NCBI GenBank assembly: GCA_023246415.1
Contig: JAHFIK010000049.1
Coordinates: 1 to 9,264, forward strand
Source: Candidatus Uhrbacteria bacterium
GTDB lineage: Bacteria; Patescibacteriota; Patescibacteriia; 2-12-FULL-60-25
Length of the DNA: 9,264 nt
Reading direction: 5' to 3'
Of this stretch, positions 1 through 6,527 are shown piece by piece; position 1 is the stretch's first letter; the number at the start of each line of letters is the position of its first letter. The notes beneath the pieces were generated by a model that was not told the DNA's origin, made no database searches, and saw only the letters and a list, made by a program, of their open reading frames with translations. A program made the position numbers and the translations under genes.

Positions 1-2648
1 CCTATGGGATGGCGAGCGTTGCGATCAAGATGATTCAGGAAGAACATCCGGACCTCTTCATCGCATGCTGGGATACGGCGGCCCCGACGTTTCGGCATGA
101 GGCGTACGAGGCGTATAAGGCGCAACGAGAAACGAAGGAACAGGAGCTCTACGACCAGATTCCAGTCGCAAAAGAAGTGTTGGAAACGATGGGTATCAGG
201 TCGATTGCGATAGATGGATTCGAGGCGGACGACTTGCTTGGCACGTTGGCGCTTCGAGGTGAGAAAGAAGGATACGAAGTTCGGATTGTCACGGGCGACC
301 GGGACACGCTTCAGCTGGTGAATGATCACATTAAAATTATCGCCTTCAAAAAAGGAGTGAGTGAGACAAAGTTGTACGATGCGGATGCGATCAAGGAAGA
401 GTATGGAATCACACCGGCACAGATGATTGATTGGAAGGCGATTAAAGGCGATCCGTCCGATAACATCCCCGGGATTAAAGGGATTGGCGATAAGGGCGCG
501 ACGGATCTCATTCAGACCTATGGATCGCTCGAGAAGATTTTCAAGGCGGCACATGATGCAAAGAGCGATCTCAAAGATGGGTTGCGAAAGAAATTGATTG
601 AGGGAGAAGCGGATGGGAAGCAGGCGCGTGAACTTGTGATCGTAAAAACGGACGTCCCGATCAAGGAATCGTTCAGTGATCTCACGGGTGTCCTTGATCG
701 CGAGAAGTTCGTGGAACTCGCGGGAACGTATGGCTTTCGGTCGCTGATCAAGCGGTTTGATGTTGGAACAGGAAGCGGTGAGCGGGAAGCGGTGAGCGGA
801 TTGGAAAATGGAAAAGGGAAAATGGAAAAGGGAGGTGAGAGGTCATCTAAGAAGATAAAGCAGATAAAGATTTCAACGGCGGAAGAGGCGGTGGCGAGTT
901 TGGAGCAGATGACGGGCGAACAGGTCGTTCTGCACGTGATGCGTTCTGCCCAGGACTCGCTCTTTGGATCCTCAGAAGCGATCGTCATTCTCGATGATGG
1001 AAAAACCTGCGCCGCAATTCCCTTCTCTCTTTTTACAGGCAGAGATGCAGAACGGGTTCGCGCCGCAGTTTCAGATCGCCTACGGACCTACGGACCCATT
1101 CGACCCGCCTTCGCAGACTCAGGCTCGCTCAGGGCAGGCTCTACGGACTTACGGACCTATATCATTTGTCACGACGCCAAGTTCCTCATGCGCGAACTTG
1201 ATACGCTTGGGATTGAATTTGGCACCGTGACACATGACACGCTCATTGCCGCGTATCTCCTGTCCGCCGGTGAGCGATCATATGATCTTGATGCGCTCGC
1301 GCTCCTCGAGCTTGGGAAAGAGCTTCCGCATGAATTGGATCGTGCCTGCGAAGTGGCGGCGATGATCCGACAGATTGCGACATCGCAGAAAACAAAGATG
1401 GATCCTGAAGGGATGACGGCATTCATGGAGCGGTTCGAGCTGCCGCTGATCCCCGTCCTCCGGAAGATGGAACGGATTGGGATCCGTGTCGATCTCCCGT
1501 ATCTCAGTAAACTCTCAACAGGCCTCAGCAAGGAAAAGGCGCGATTAGAGAAGGAGATGGAGGAGATCGTCGGTCATCCATTCAATGCCGGATCCCCTTC
1601 TCAGCTTGCCGTGATTTTGTTTGATGAACTGAAGTTGCCGACCAAAGGAATCAAGCGTGGAAAGACGGGTTACTCCACGGCGGCCTCTGAACTTGAAAAG
1701 CTGAATGAACTCCATCCGATCATCGTGAAGATCAGTGATCACCGTGAGCTCGCCAAGCTCCTTTCAACGTACGTCGACACGCTTCCGACGCAGGTGGATG
1801 CGAATGGCCGTGTGCACACCACATTCAACCAAGCGATTGCGGCAACCGGTCGCCTGTCCTCCTCAGATCCCAACGTCCAGAACATCCCCATCCGGTCTGA
1901 TCTCGGGAAAAAGATTCGTCGGGCATTTATCGCAGACGATGGGATGGAGCTCTTGAGTTGTGACTACTCGCAGATCGAATTGCGTGTCATCGCCGCGCTC
2001 GCGCATGATGAAAAGATGCTTGCGGCATTTGAGCACGGGGCAGATATTCATACGTCGACGGCTGCGGCGATTTTAGGGATCGCTCCGGAGGAGGTCACGA
2101 AAGATCAGCGACGTGCGGCAAAGGCAGTGAACTTTGGGATTATTTATGGTCAGGGCCCCAATGGACTCTCGGTGTCTGCCGGGATTACGTTCGCCGAAGC
2201 GCGTGAGTTTATCGCGAAATATTTTGAAACGTATAAAGGGATCAAGGAATTCCTCGAACAGACAAAAGTCCTGGCGCGCGAACGGGGATATGTGGAAACG
2301 CTGTTCGGTCGCCGCCGTCCCATCCCTGATATCGTGAGCGGTGTCATGCCGGTTCGCGCGGCCGCAGAACGCATGGCGATCAACATGCCGGTCCAGGGGA
2401 CGTCAGCAGACATCCTGAAGCTCGCAATGATTGAGGTCGCCAAAGGGCTTCCAAAAGTCTGCGCAGATGCGCGCCTCCTCCTCCAAGTCCACGACGAACT
2501 CCTCTTTGAGGTCCCGACGGGAGACGTTGAACGCGTTGCCACCTATGCCACGGATGTCATGGCTAACATCGAAAAGATCGGCTGCCCCATCGTCGTCGAT
2601 GCCAAGCGCGGAAAGAATTGGGAGGAGATGGGGAAGATAAGTCCGTAA
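1..2648 (+). CDS. polA: DNA polymerase I, 5' end cut by window edge
   Basis: DNA polymerase I fills gaps and removes RNA primers in replication and repair. The reading frame is already open at base 3, and the first in-frame ATG (9) sits inside the conserved start of the 5' nuclease domain, so roughly 40 N-terminal residues lie outside the window. Numbering from that ATG: 5' nuclease domain about 1-250, with PTFRHEAYEAYKAQR (26-40), FEADDL (71-76), TGDRD (95-99) and the helix-hairpin-helix region KGDPSDNIPGIKGIGDKGA (146-164). A Lys/Gly/Glu-rich linker covers about 252-285. The 3'-5' exonuclease-like domain covers about 286-460 and lacks the expected acidic residues (CHDAKFLMREL replaces the usual GHNLKFD type), so proofreading is probably lost. 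The polymerase domain has motif A DYSQIELR (652-659), motif B RRAAKAVNFGIIYG (701-714) and motif C QVHDE (826-830). Residues about 357-384 are encoded by an inserted repeat, and the final residues (ISP) by a second copy. Family assignment is secure. Confidence 0.97.
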   Translation, partial: YGMASVAIKMIQEEHPDLFIACWDTAAPTFRHEAYEAYKAQRETKEQELYDQIPVAKEVLETMGIRSIAIDGFEADDLLGTLALRGEKEGYEVRIVTGDRDTLQLVNDHIKIIAFKKGVSETKLYDADAIKEEYGITPAQMIDWKAIKGDPSDNIPGIKGIGDKGATDLIQTYGSLEKIFKAAHDAKSDLKDGLRKKLIEGEADGKQARELVIVKTDVPIKESFSDLTGVLDREKFVELAGTYGFRSLIKRFDVGTGSGEREAVSGLENGKGKMEKGGERSSKKIKQIKISTAEEAVASLEQMTGEQVVLHVMRSAQDSLFGSSEAIVILDDGKTCAAIPFSLFTGRDAERVRAAVSDRLRTYGPIRPAFADSGSLRAGSTDLRTYIICHDAKFLMRELDTLGIEFGTVTHDTLIAAYLLSAGERSYDLDALALLELGKELPHELDRACEVAAMIRQIATSQKTKMDPEGMTAFMERFELPLIPVLRKMERIGIRVDLPYLSKLSTGLSKEKARLEKEMEEIVGHPFNAGSPSQLAVILFDELKLPTKGIKRGKTGYSTAASELEKLNELHPIIVKISDHRELAKLLSTYVDTLPTQVDANGRVHTTFNQAIAATGRLSSSDPNVQNIPIRSDLGKKIRRAFIADDGMELLSCDYSQIELRVIAALAHDEKMLAAFEHGADIHTSTAAAILGIAPEEVTKDQRRAAKAVNFGIIYGQGPNGLSVSAGITFAEAREFIAKYFETYKGIKEFLEQTKVLARERGYVETLFGRRRPIPDIVSGVMPVRAAAERMAINMPVQGTSADILKLAMIEVAKGLPKVCADARLLLQVHDELLFEVPTGDVERVATYATDVMANIEKIGCPIVVDAKRGKNWEEMGKISP
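771..834 (+). repeat. Two heptamer tandem arrays inside polA
   Basis: Bases 774-801 are four heptamers AGCGGTG, AGCGGGA, AGCGGTG, AGCGGAT, which also read as two perfect copies of a 14-base unit (771-784, 785-798). They run directly into four heptamers TGGAAAA, TGGAAAA, GGGAAAA, TGGAAAA (802-829). Together they encode the hydrophilic linker between the 5' nuclease domain and the exonuclease-like domain of PolA. The same AGCGGTG family recurs upstream of rpsT at 6209-6229. Confidence 0.85.
1077..1160 (+). repeat. Dispersed composite repeat inserted in frame in polA (copy A)
   Basis: The element begins and ends with TACGGAC-type units (about 1080-1095 and 1141-1157) around a core rich in GCTCGCTCAGGGC-like sequence. 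The 63 bases at 1087-1149 match the reverse complement of 2656-2718 with only three mismatches by hand alignment. Here it is translated as residues about 357-384 of PolA, including FADSGSLRAG, with no frameshift or stop. It lies just before the strand that carries exonuclease motif II in homologues. Confidence 0.9.
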
Positions 2649-2726
2649 GTGCGTGAGTCCGTAGTGCCTGCCCTGAGCGAGCCTGAGTCTGCGAAGGTGA
2701 GTCGAATGGGTCCGTAGGTAGGACTG
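2641..2726 (-). repeat. Dispersed composite repeat overlapping polA stop (copy B)
   Basis: This is the inverted counterpart of the repeat at 1077-1160. Bases 2656-2718 match 1087-1149 on the opposite strand with three differences. GTCCGTAA/GTCCGTAG-type units begin at 2641, so the polA stop codon TAA (2646-2648) lies within the repeat. The PolA tail after the usual GKNWEE ending is probably repeat-derived. Confidence 0.88.
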
Positions 2727-2751
2727 GATAAATGGATTGATAAATAAAATG

Positions 2752-2795
2752 AAGACGACCGGTGCCTAAGCGACACCGGTCGTCTTTATTTTTCT
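2752..2795. terminator. Bidirectional terminator between polA and the metallopeptidase gene
   Basis: A perfect 13-base-pair stem pairs 2752-2764 with 2774-2786 around a 9-base loop. On the plus strand it is followed by TTATTTTTCT, which suits polA. On the minus strand the A-rich sequence before the stem supplies a weaker U-rich tail, and the metallopeptidase stop is only 12 bases beyond the stem. Confidence 0.9.
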
Positions 2796-2797
2796 GT

Positions 2798-3703
2798 TCA
2801 TCCTTCTTTGCGCGGGACGGCGCGGATGCGGTTTACGATGGCGTAGCGTTCGCCGAGGGCAGTTGCGGCGGCTTTAGCGTCGTCGTTCGATTTTCCCATA
2901 GCGAGCAGGATCTTCCCGGCTTCCGGGTGGATGGCGGTTAGCTGTTTGATGAACACGTACGTCCCTTCACGGAGATCGTTGACGAGCATGCGCCAGGCCT
3001 CCTTTAGTTTTATTCCGCTCTGCTTATGAACGTCTTCCACGAGTGTTCGAACGAGCGTGATGTGAAAGGGATAAGAAACTTCATTAATCAGCGCACGCCG
3101 TTCTGCTTCCGTGAATTCGTCGCCATGCATTTTTACGAGCTTCCGTCGCACGGAATTCGCCAGCAGTTCAACGACGCCTTCATTAAACCCGACGAATTGT
3201 GATAAGAGAAAGCCATCCTCGGTTTTTTTATTATCGGGGTAGAACGTTTGCCCCTCGTGTCTTGGCTGTATGAGTAGTGTTTTTTCGTCCGAGGATTTGA
3301 TGCTCACGGAGAGAGCATGCTTGGCGTGCGCATGACCGAGTTCGTGACAGGCTTTTGATGCGAGGGTCGCGCGGGCTTCCCGCTGAAACCCCACGTGTCC
3401 ATCGCGATAAAATCCGCCAAGTTCTCCCTGCATCGTCCAGACGGGGTCGCTTGGAAGAAAAAAATGGATCTGCTCGGTTGGGAATGGCGCGGTCGGTTCA
3501 AGGTCGAGGTCGATCAGGGTCTGTGAAAATGCCTCCTCGCAGGATTCGATGGTTTCGAGTTCTTCTTTCGTGGGGACGAGTTCACGTTCCGCAAATTCTT
3601 TCGGCCAAGGTTTTGGCGGATACCGATGGAGGTGCCTGGTAATCTCTTCCTGCTTACAGTCCGGAATACTTGGCATGAATAGGCGTGGCGGTCGTTCAGG
3701 CAT
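2798..3703 (-). CDS. Putative zinc metallopeptidase (HExxH), 301 aa
   Basis: The predicted protein carries the zinc-protease signature HELGH at residues 120-124 (in the context ACHELGHAHAKHA). About 50 residues later it has FNEGVVELLAN (173-183), which resembles the second motif of gluzincin-type peptidases, where a glutamate is the third zinc ligand; E175 or E179 could serve here. I see no signal peptide or membrane segment, so it is probably cytoplasmic. Its substrate is unknown. The start is the ATG complementing 3701-3703. It has only a weak GAG-type ribosome site, but no better in-frame start is evident. A terminator of the upstream minus-strand gene lies at 3779-3807, so this gene needs its own promoter in the 75 bases between, where I could not identify one. 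An alternative is a catalytically silent structural homologue, but both motifs look intact. Confidence 0.8.
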   Translation of the reverse strand: MPERPPRLFMPSIPDCKQEEITRHLHRYPPKPWPKEFAERELVPTKEELETIESCEEAFSQTLIDLDLEPTAPFPTEQIHFFLPSDPVWTMQGELGGFYRDGHVGFQREARATLASKACHELGHAHAKHALSVSIKSSDEKTLLIQPRHEGQTFYPDNKKTEDGFLLSQFVGFNEGVVELLANSVRRKLVKMHGDEFTEAERRALINEVSYPFHITLVRTLVEDVHKQSGIKLKEAWRMLVNDLREGTYVFIKQLTAIHPEAGKILLAMGKSNDDAKAAATALGERYAIVNRIRAVPRKEG

Positions 3704-3768
3704 AGACGTGATCTCAAAAACGATAGCCCCCCGTCAGGGAATTGTCATTGAAGCGGCGAGGAATTTCA

Positions 3769-3807
3769 TGAAAAACAATCCGACCGATGCAGGTTCTGCA
3801 TCGGTCG
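3769..3807 (-). terminator. Rho-independent terminator of the 3844-4335 gene
   Basis: A perfect 12-base-pair stem pairs 3781-3792 with 3796-3807 around the loop GTT. Read on the minus strand it is followed, after GATT, by a U-run (GATTGTTTTT), so it suits the minus-strand gene that ends at 3844. A short TTTT on the plus side could also give weak stopping in the other direction. Confidence 0.85.
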
Positions 3808-3843
3808 TTTTGGAGAGAGGGGTTCGTGATCGTGGGCGTTTGT

Positions 3844-4335
3844 TTACGCGGTATAGTCGATCGGTTCATCCGGAGGAATAACTTCGGGTTCATCCCAAGC
3901 AACGCGTTTCGGCTTTTGAGCTTTTTCGCCATTCGCTTTGCCGGGTTTCTTTGCTTTCTGCGGAACGGGCGATGGGCGAAGTTCGATCATCTTCAGAAGG
4001 AGCTGGGGAAGTGACCCGGGTGGGTAGAGGCCGGCATTCGTACGGATATGCGTCGCGACCTCATCTCTGAATGTTGAATTCAGATCGTATTTCAGGATGG
4101 CTGTGATCTGTAGATTCGGAGACCGATCCCGTTCTTCTATCTGAACATTTTTCGGAAATGCAGCGATCAATTGTCGCATGCTTTCTCGATGGACGTCGAC
4201 GATCGGCGTTCCAATGATCGGTAAGACAGAACACTTCGTTTCTTTCAAAGCGGGTATTGTTACGACCTCGCTATTCAGCGGATCGTCCGTTTTTGGTTCG
4301 AGCGAATTCGGTGCAAGCTTTTGTTTTTTTCTCAC
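3844..4335 (-). CDS. Hypothetical basic protein, 163 aa
   Basis: I do not recognise this protein. It has a charged N-terminus, a more ordered middle region (about residues 35-125, including the stretch MRQLIAAFPKNVQIEERDR and TFRDEVATHIRTNAGLYPPGSLPQLL in sections), and a Lys/Pro-rich then acidic tail ending PPDEPIDYTA. There is no signal peptide or membrane segment. I place the start at the GTG complementing 4333-4335, because a good GGAGG ribosome site (4340-4344) lies five bases before it. The longer reading from TTG at 4347 would place that site inside the gene, and the ATG at 4340 is out of frame and stops almost at once. It has its own terminator, so it appears to be a single-gene transcript. 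It is divergent from holA. Confidence 0.65.
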   Translation of the reverse strand: MRKKQKLAPNSLEPKTDDPLNSEVVTIPALKETKCSVLPIIGTPIVDVHRESMRQLIAAFPKNVQIEERDRSPNLQITAILKYDLNSTFRDEVATHIRTNAGLYPPGSLPQLLLKMIELRPSPVPQKAKKPGKANGEKAQKPKRVAWDEPEVIPPDEPIDYTA

Positions 4336-4337
4336 GT

Positions 4338-4344
4338 CATCCTC
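4338..4344 (-). promoter_or_regulatory. Shine-Dalgarno site deciding the GTG start at 4335
   Basis: Read on the minus strand, GGAGG (4344-4340) is followed by ATGAC and then GTG. The spacing of five bases favours GTG over the upstream TTG. This is one of few clear ribosome-binding sites in the window. Confidence 0.7.
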
Positions 4345-4402
4345 CAAGGAACGGTTCAGATGTTCTAACAGGAATTGGGTGGATGGTCAAGGATGGACCT
4401 AG

Positions 4403-4440
4403 GTCCGTAGGTGCGTATGTCCGTAGGTCCGTAGGTTCGG
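4403..4440 (+). repeat. Octamer tandem array GTCCGTAG
   Basis: Four 8-base units in register: GTCCGTAG, GTGCGTAT, GTCCGTAG, GTCCGTAG (4403-4434), then a partial GTTCGG. It is in the opposite orientation to the array at 4885-4916, so the two bracket about 450 bases without a gene. Confidence 0.88.
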
Positions 4441-4461
4441 AAATCGGAGTGAGTGATTCCA

Positions 4462-4637
4462 CTTTTTTGTCATCCTGCGAAGCGGGATCCCTTTCTAGAA
4501 TTCAAGCCAGAAGACAGAACGCGCGTCTCAATATGCGATGGTCTCGTGTGACCCTAAGATCCCTTTTTCAAGATGATCATTCGTGATTTTTTATACTCGT
4601 CGCTGGAAAGGGATCCTGCTACGCAGGATGACAAAAG
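4462..4637. mobile_element. MITE-like element with ~33-base imperfect terminal inverted repeats
   Basis: The left arm (4462-4495) contains GTCATCCTGCGAAGCGGGAT, and the right arm (4605-4637) is its near reverse complement with GGATCCTGCTACGCAGGATG. Each arm is itself a small palindrome (ATCCTGC with GCAGGAT). The roughly 110 bases between the arms encode nothing I can support. There is no transposase and I see no clear target duplication, so mobility is inferred only from the inverted-repeat structure. Confidence 0.6.
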
Positions 4638-4884
4638 AGGAGGTCTATTCTTCTAAAAGAGACGAATCCGCTATTCAAAATTTCTTAGCAATCACGATGA
4701 ATCACTAAATGAAATATGAGCACTGTTCTTTTATAAAAGCGGCAGATTGATTCGGTAATCTCGATATTTCTCAATGAGCGCATGAAGTGAACATTGTCTT
4801 TTTCGGATCGGCGACCGAGACGTCCCTATGAGATCGTGTGCGTCAAACACGAATATCGAGACCCTCTCTCATCGAGATTCATTC

Positions 4885-4916
4885 CTACGGACCTACGGAC
4901 CCACGGACGTACGGAC
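4885..4916 (+). repeat. Octamer tandem array CTACGGAC
   Basis: Four 8-base units in register: CTACGGAC, CTACGGAC, CCACGGAC, GTACGGAC. This is the inverted counterpart of the array at 4403-4440, and it ends 36 bases before the chosen holA start. Confidence 0.88.
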
Positions 4917-4952
4917 TTGCCCTCCCTCTCCATCCACGGCATCCTCTTCCTG

Positions 4953-5792
4953 ATGCTCATCGTCGTCTCTGGTCAGGACTCCTATCGCGCACTCGAAAAA
5001 GTGCGCGAGCTCGAGCGTGCGTATCGAGAAAAATATGACCCCGAGGGTCGGTCCGTGGAGTCGTTGCCGATGGGTGCGGAAGGCGTTGAGCGCCTCCTTA
5101 CCTCAACGGCGAGCTGTTCTCTTTTTTCAAAACGTCGGTTCATCCGCATCGACAATTTAGTCACCTCGTGTCCAAAGGCGAAGCGCGATGCGATCCTTCG
5201 AGCGCTCGCGCGTGATGTCGATACGACGATCGTCGTGTCGCGCGAGGAGGGTGCTGTGACGCCAAAGGAGCTCAAGGGATTTTCCGAGGTTCCAAAATAT
5301 TTTCAATATGACTTTCCCACCCTTGAACGATCCGCGTTCACGAAATGGGCACACGCGCATGCGGCCTCGCTTGGCATCACAGATGAAAAAGCGATCATCT
5401 CGTGTATCGAATCCTCAAATGGGGACACGTGGTTTTTTTCAACCGAGTGTCAGAAGCTCCAAGCCGGCGGATCAGTATCAGATGCGCGCGATCGCGACGT
5501 CGTCATCTACGAAGTCCTTGATGCGTACCTCATGAAGTCGCCACGTCGCTACTCGCTCTCGCGGATGCTTGATGATTCGAACGCGTTGATCGCACAGCTT
5601 CCAAATCAGATGCGTTCATTTGCGCTCGTTTCATCCGGTCATCGCGAAGGGATTCATCCGTTTGTTGCGCAGAAGCTCTCAAAGATGCGCCTTGATGATC
5701 CATCTGGTCGATTTGCACACCTCATGACTGCATTCGTTTGGTCGAGAACGGGCTTTGCTTCAGCGGATGAGGTGCTCGATATTCTCGGATAG
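4953..5792 (+). CDS. holA: DNA polymerase III delta subunit-like protein (clamp loader), 279 aa
   Basis: The delta subunit opens the sliding clamp within the clamp-loader complex. The N-terminus MLIVVSGQDSYRALEKVREL has the family pattern of a beta strand, a G-x-D/E turn, then an amphipathic helix. SLFSKRRFIRIDNL, about 60 residues on, matches the conserved strand region of the family (SLFS...RL.......). The C-terminal helical part is divergent, and the protein is somewhat shorter than the 340-residue enterobacterial version. I chose the ATG at 4953 because it begins exactly at the conserved first strand. The frame is open further upstream, but that part is repeat-rich and not protein-like. 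No Shine-Dalgarno precedes the ATG (sequence CCTCTTCCTG). The convergent neighbour rpsT supports the call, since holA and rpsT are commonly adjacent in bacteria. Confidence 0.85.
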   Translation: MLIVVSGQDSYRALEKVRELERAYREKYDPEGRSVESLPMGAEGVERLLTSTASCSLFSKRRFIRIDNLVTSCPKAKRDAILRALARDVDTTIVVSREEGAVTPKELKGFSEVPKYFQYDFPTLERSAFTKWAHAHAASLGITDEKAIISCIESSNGDTWFFSTECQKLQAGGSVSDARDRDVVIYEVLDAYLMKSPRRYSLSRMLDDSNALIAQLPNQMRSFALVSSGHREGIHPFVAQKLSKMRLDDPSGRFAHLMTAFVWSRTGFASADEVLDILG

Positions 5793-5798
5793 TCAGTA

Positions 5799-5875
5799 AG
5801 TAGCAATGTAGCCATGTAGCAATGAAACAATCCAGTCAGGTGACTGGATTGTTTCATTGCTACATGGCTACTTCC
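5799..5875. terminator. Long palindrome between holA and rpsT, likely bidirectional terminator
   Basis: Bases 5808-5838 pair perfectly with 5841-5871 (31 base pairs, with a two-base centre). The inner part contains AAACAATCC / GGATTGTTT, which resembles a terminator stem. The outer part consists of 8-base units TAGCAATG, TAGCCATG, TAGCAATG (5801-5824). It fills nearly all of the 90 bases between two convergent genes. Termination in both directions is inferred from position and structure; the U-run is weak. Confidence 0.75.
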
Positions 5876-5882
5876 TGGTGTA

Positions 5883-6152
5883 TTACTTTTTCTCCGCGCG
5901 ATTGATCGCCTTCATCATCCGGGACTTCTTGCGGCGAGCGGCGTTCTTACTGATGGCGTTCTTTTTCGCTGCCTTATCAATAATTTGCTGGAATTTAATC
6001 GCTTCCTTCTTTGCGTTTGCAAGATCGCCCTTTGTGATGAGCTCCTTTGACTTCCGAAGGGTCTGCTTCACGTGCGTCGTTAATCGGACGTTTCGCGCAT
6101 GGCGCTTCACGTTTTTGCGAAGATCTTTAATCGCGGCGTGCTTTGTTGGCAT
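5883..6152 (-). CDS. rpsT: 30S ribosomal protein S20, 89 aa
   Basis: S20 is a primary binder of 16S rRNA in the small subunit. The protein is small, strongly basic and helical, beginning MPTKHAAIKDLRKNVKRHAR and containing AAKKNAISKNAARRKKSRM near the C-terminus, which matches the conserved S20 tail. Its 89 residues are the normal length. I chose the ATG complementing 6150-6152, since it yields the family's usual N-terminus. The frame is open further upstream to 6284, but the extra 44 residues are not S20-like and cross the promoter and a heptamer array. There is no Shine-Dalgarno, and the promoter at 6166-6194 places the transcript start about seven bases before the ATG, so translation may be leaderless. 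Convergent with holA. Confidence 0.95.
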   Translation of the reverse strand: MPTKHAAIKDLRKNVKRHARNVRLTTHVKQTLRKSKELITKGDLANAKKEAIKFQQIIDKAAKKNAISKNAARRKKSRMMKAINRAEKK

Positions 6153-6165
6153 AAGTGTTGGCAGA

Positions 6166-6194
6166 AATGTACAGCGAAGCAGGATTTGCGTCAA
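6166..6194 (-). promoter_or_regulatory. Sigma-70-type promoter of rpsT
   Basis: Read on the minus strand: -35 TTGACG (6194-6189), 17-base spacer, -10 TACATT (6171-6166). Transcription would start near 6159, leaving a leader of roughly seven bases before the rpsT ATG at 6152. Confidence 0.65.
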
Positions 6195-6208
6195 CTGTAG
6201 GAGTGGTA

Positions 6209-6236
6209 AGCGATGAGCGGCAAGCGGTGAACGGGT
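6209..6236 (+). repeat. Heptamer array of AGCGGTG type upstream of rpsT
   Basis: Units AGCGATG, AGCGGCA, AGCGGTG, then a degenerate AACGGGT, in a seven-base register. The same unit family is found within polA at 774-801. It lies immediately upstream of the rpsT -35 element. Confidence 0.7.
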
Positions 6237-6340
6237 CTCAAGATGAGGCTTTTTATGAAAGATGAGCAATTTTCTATAAATCAAAAGGCCAAATCTTGCG
6301 AAGTGGCCAATCGAGTGTCGCTTTCTTGCGATTGCGACGA

Positions 6341-6373
6341 TATAAGAATACCAATATTCTTATACACTGTCAA
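6341..6373 (-). promoter_or_regulatory. Possible second minus-strand promoter with an operator-like palindrome
   Basis: Bases 6341-6364 are a perfect 10+4+10 palindrome (TATAAGAATA, CCAA, TATTCTTATA). Read on the minus strand, a consensus -35 TTGACA (6373-6368) is followed after 17 bases by TATTCT (6350-6345), so the palindrome would cover the -10 and most of the spacer. The only gene downstream is rpsT, about 190 bases away. It could instead be a transcript hairpin or a protein-binding site unrelated to rpsT. Confidence 0.4.
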
Positions 6374-6431
6374 ATTTGCTTTATATAGCGATGTTCTGAC
6401 TGTGTTTAGAAATGCTGTGGAAACGAGGCTT

Positions 6432-6460
6432 TTGACGTTTCTTGGTAAATCGCTTATGAT
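6432..6460 (+). promoter_or_regulatory. Strong sigma-70-type promoter for the tRNA genes
   Basis: TTGACG (6432-6437), a 17-base spacer, and TATGAT (6455-6460) each match five of six consensus bases. Transcription would begin near 6467, about 60 bases before tRNA-Arg. The same transcript may continue through tRNA-Ala to the terminator at 6815-6845. Confidence 0.75.
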
Positions 6461-6527
6461 CTCTGCGCCCATTCATTAGCGATTATAGAGGGAGAGATGG
6501 ATGAGTATACATTTTACGACACATCGA

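Larger units (their letters stand above)
4348..4952. other. Gene-free stretch with nested inverted repeats upstream of holA
   Basis: Between the divergent genes I find only repeats: octamer arrays at 4403-4440 and 4885-4916, and the inverted element at 4462-4637. From 4640 to 4880 the sequence is unremarkable. I found neither a convincing sigma-70 promoter for holA nor an RNA gene. A frame in register with holA is open from a TTG at 4794, but its translation looks unlike a protein and runs through the octamer array. Confidence 0.55.

Noticed and set aside
2543..2776. Minus-strand frame over the end of polA
   Set aside because: It is a shadow of polA plus the repeat copy. It was useful only because it shows the same FADSGSLRAG-type translation as the polA insertion.
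4794..4952. N-terminal extension of HolA from TTG 4794
   Set aside because: The extension is translated through the octamer array, has no family similarity, and the conserved delta N-terminus begins at ATG 4953.
6153..6284. Longer S20 starting at 6284
   Set aside because: The extra residues cross the promoter and a heptamer array; the normal S20 start MPTKH is at 6152.
6360..6368. Isolated DnaA-box-like TTATACACT
   Set aside because: A single imperfect match without a cluster does not support an origin.
6281..6479. Overlapping open frames on both strands between rpsT and tRNA-Arg
   Set aside because: They overlap promoters and the palindrome, have no ribosome site, and the translations lack protein-like character.
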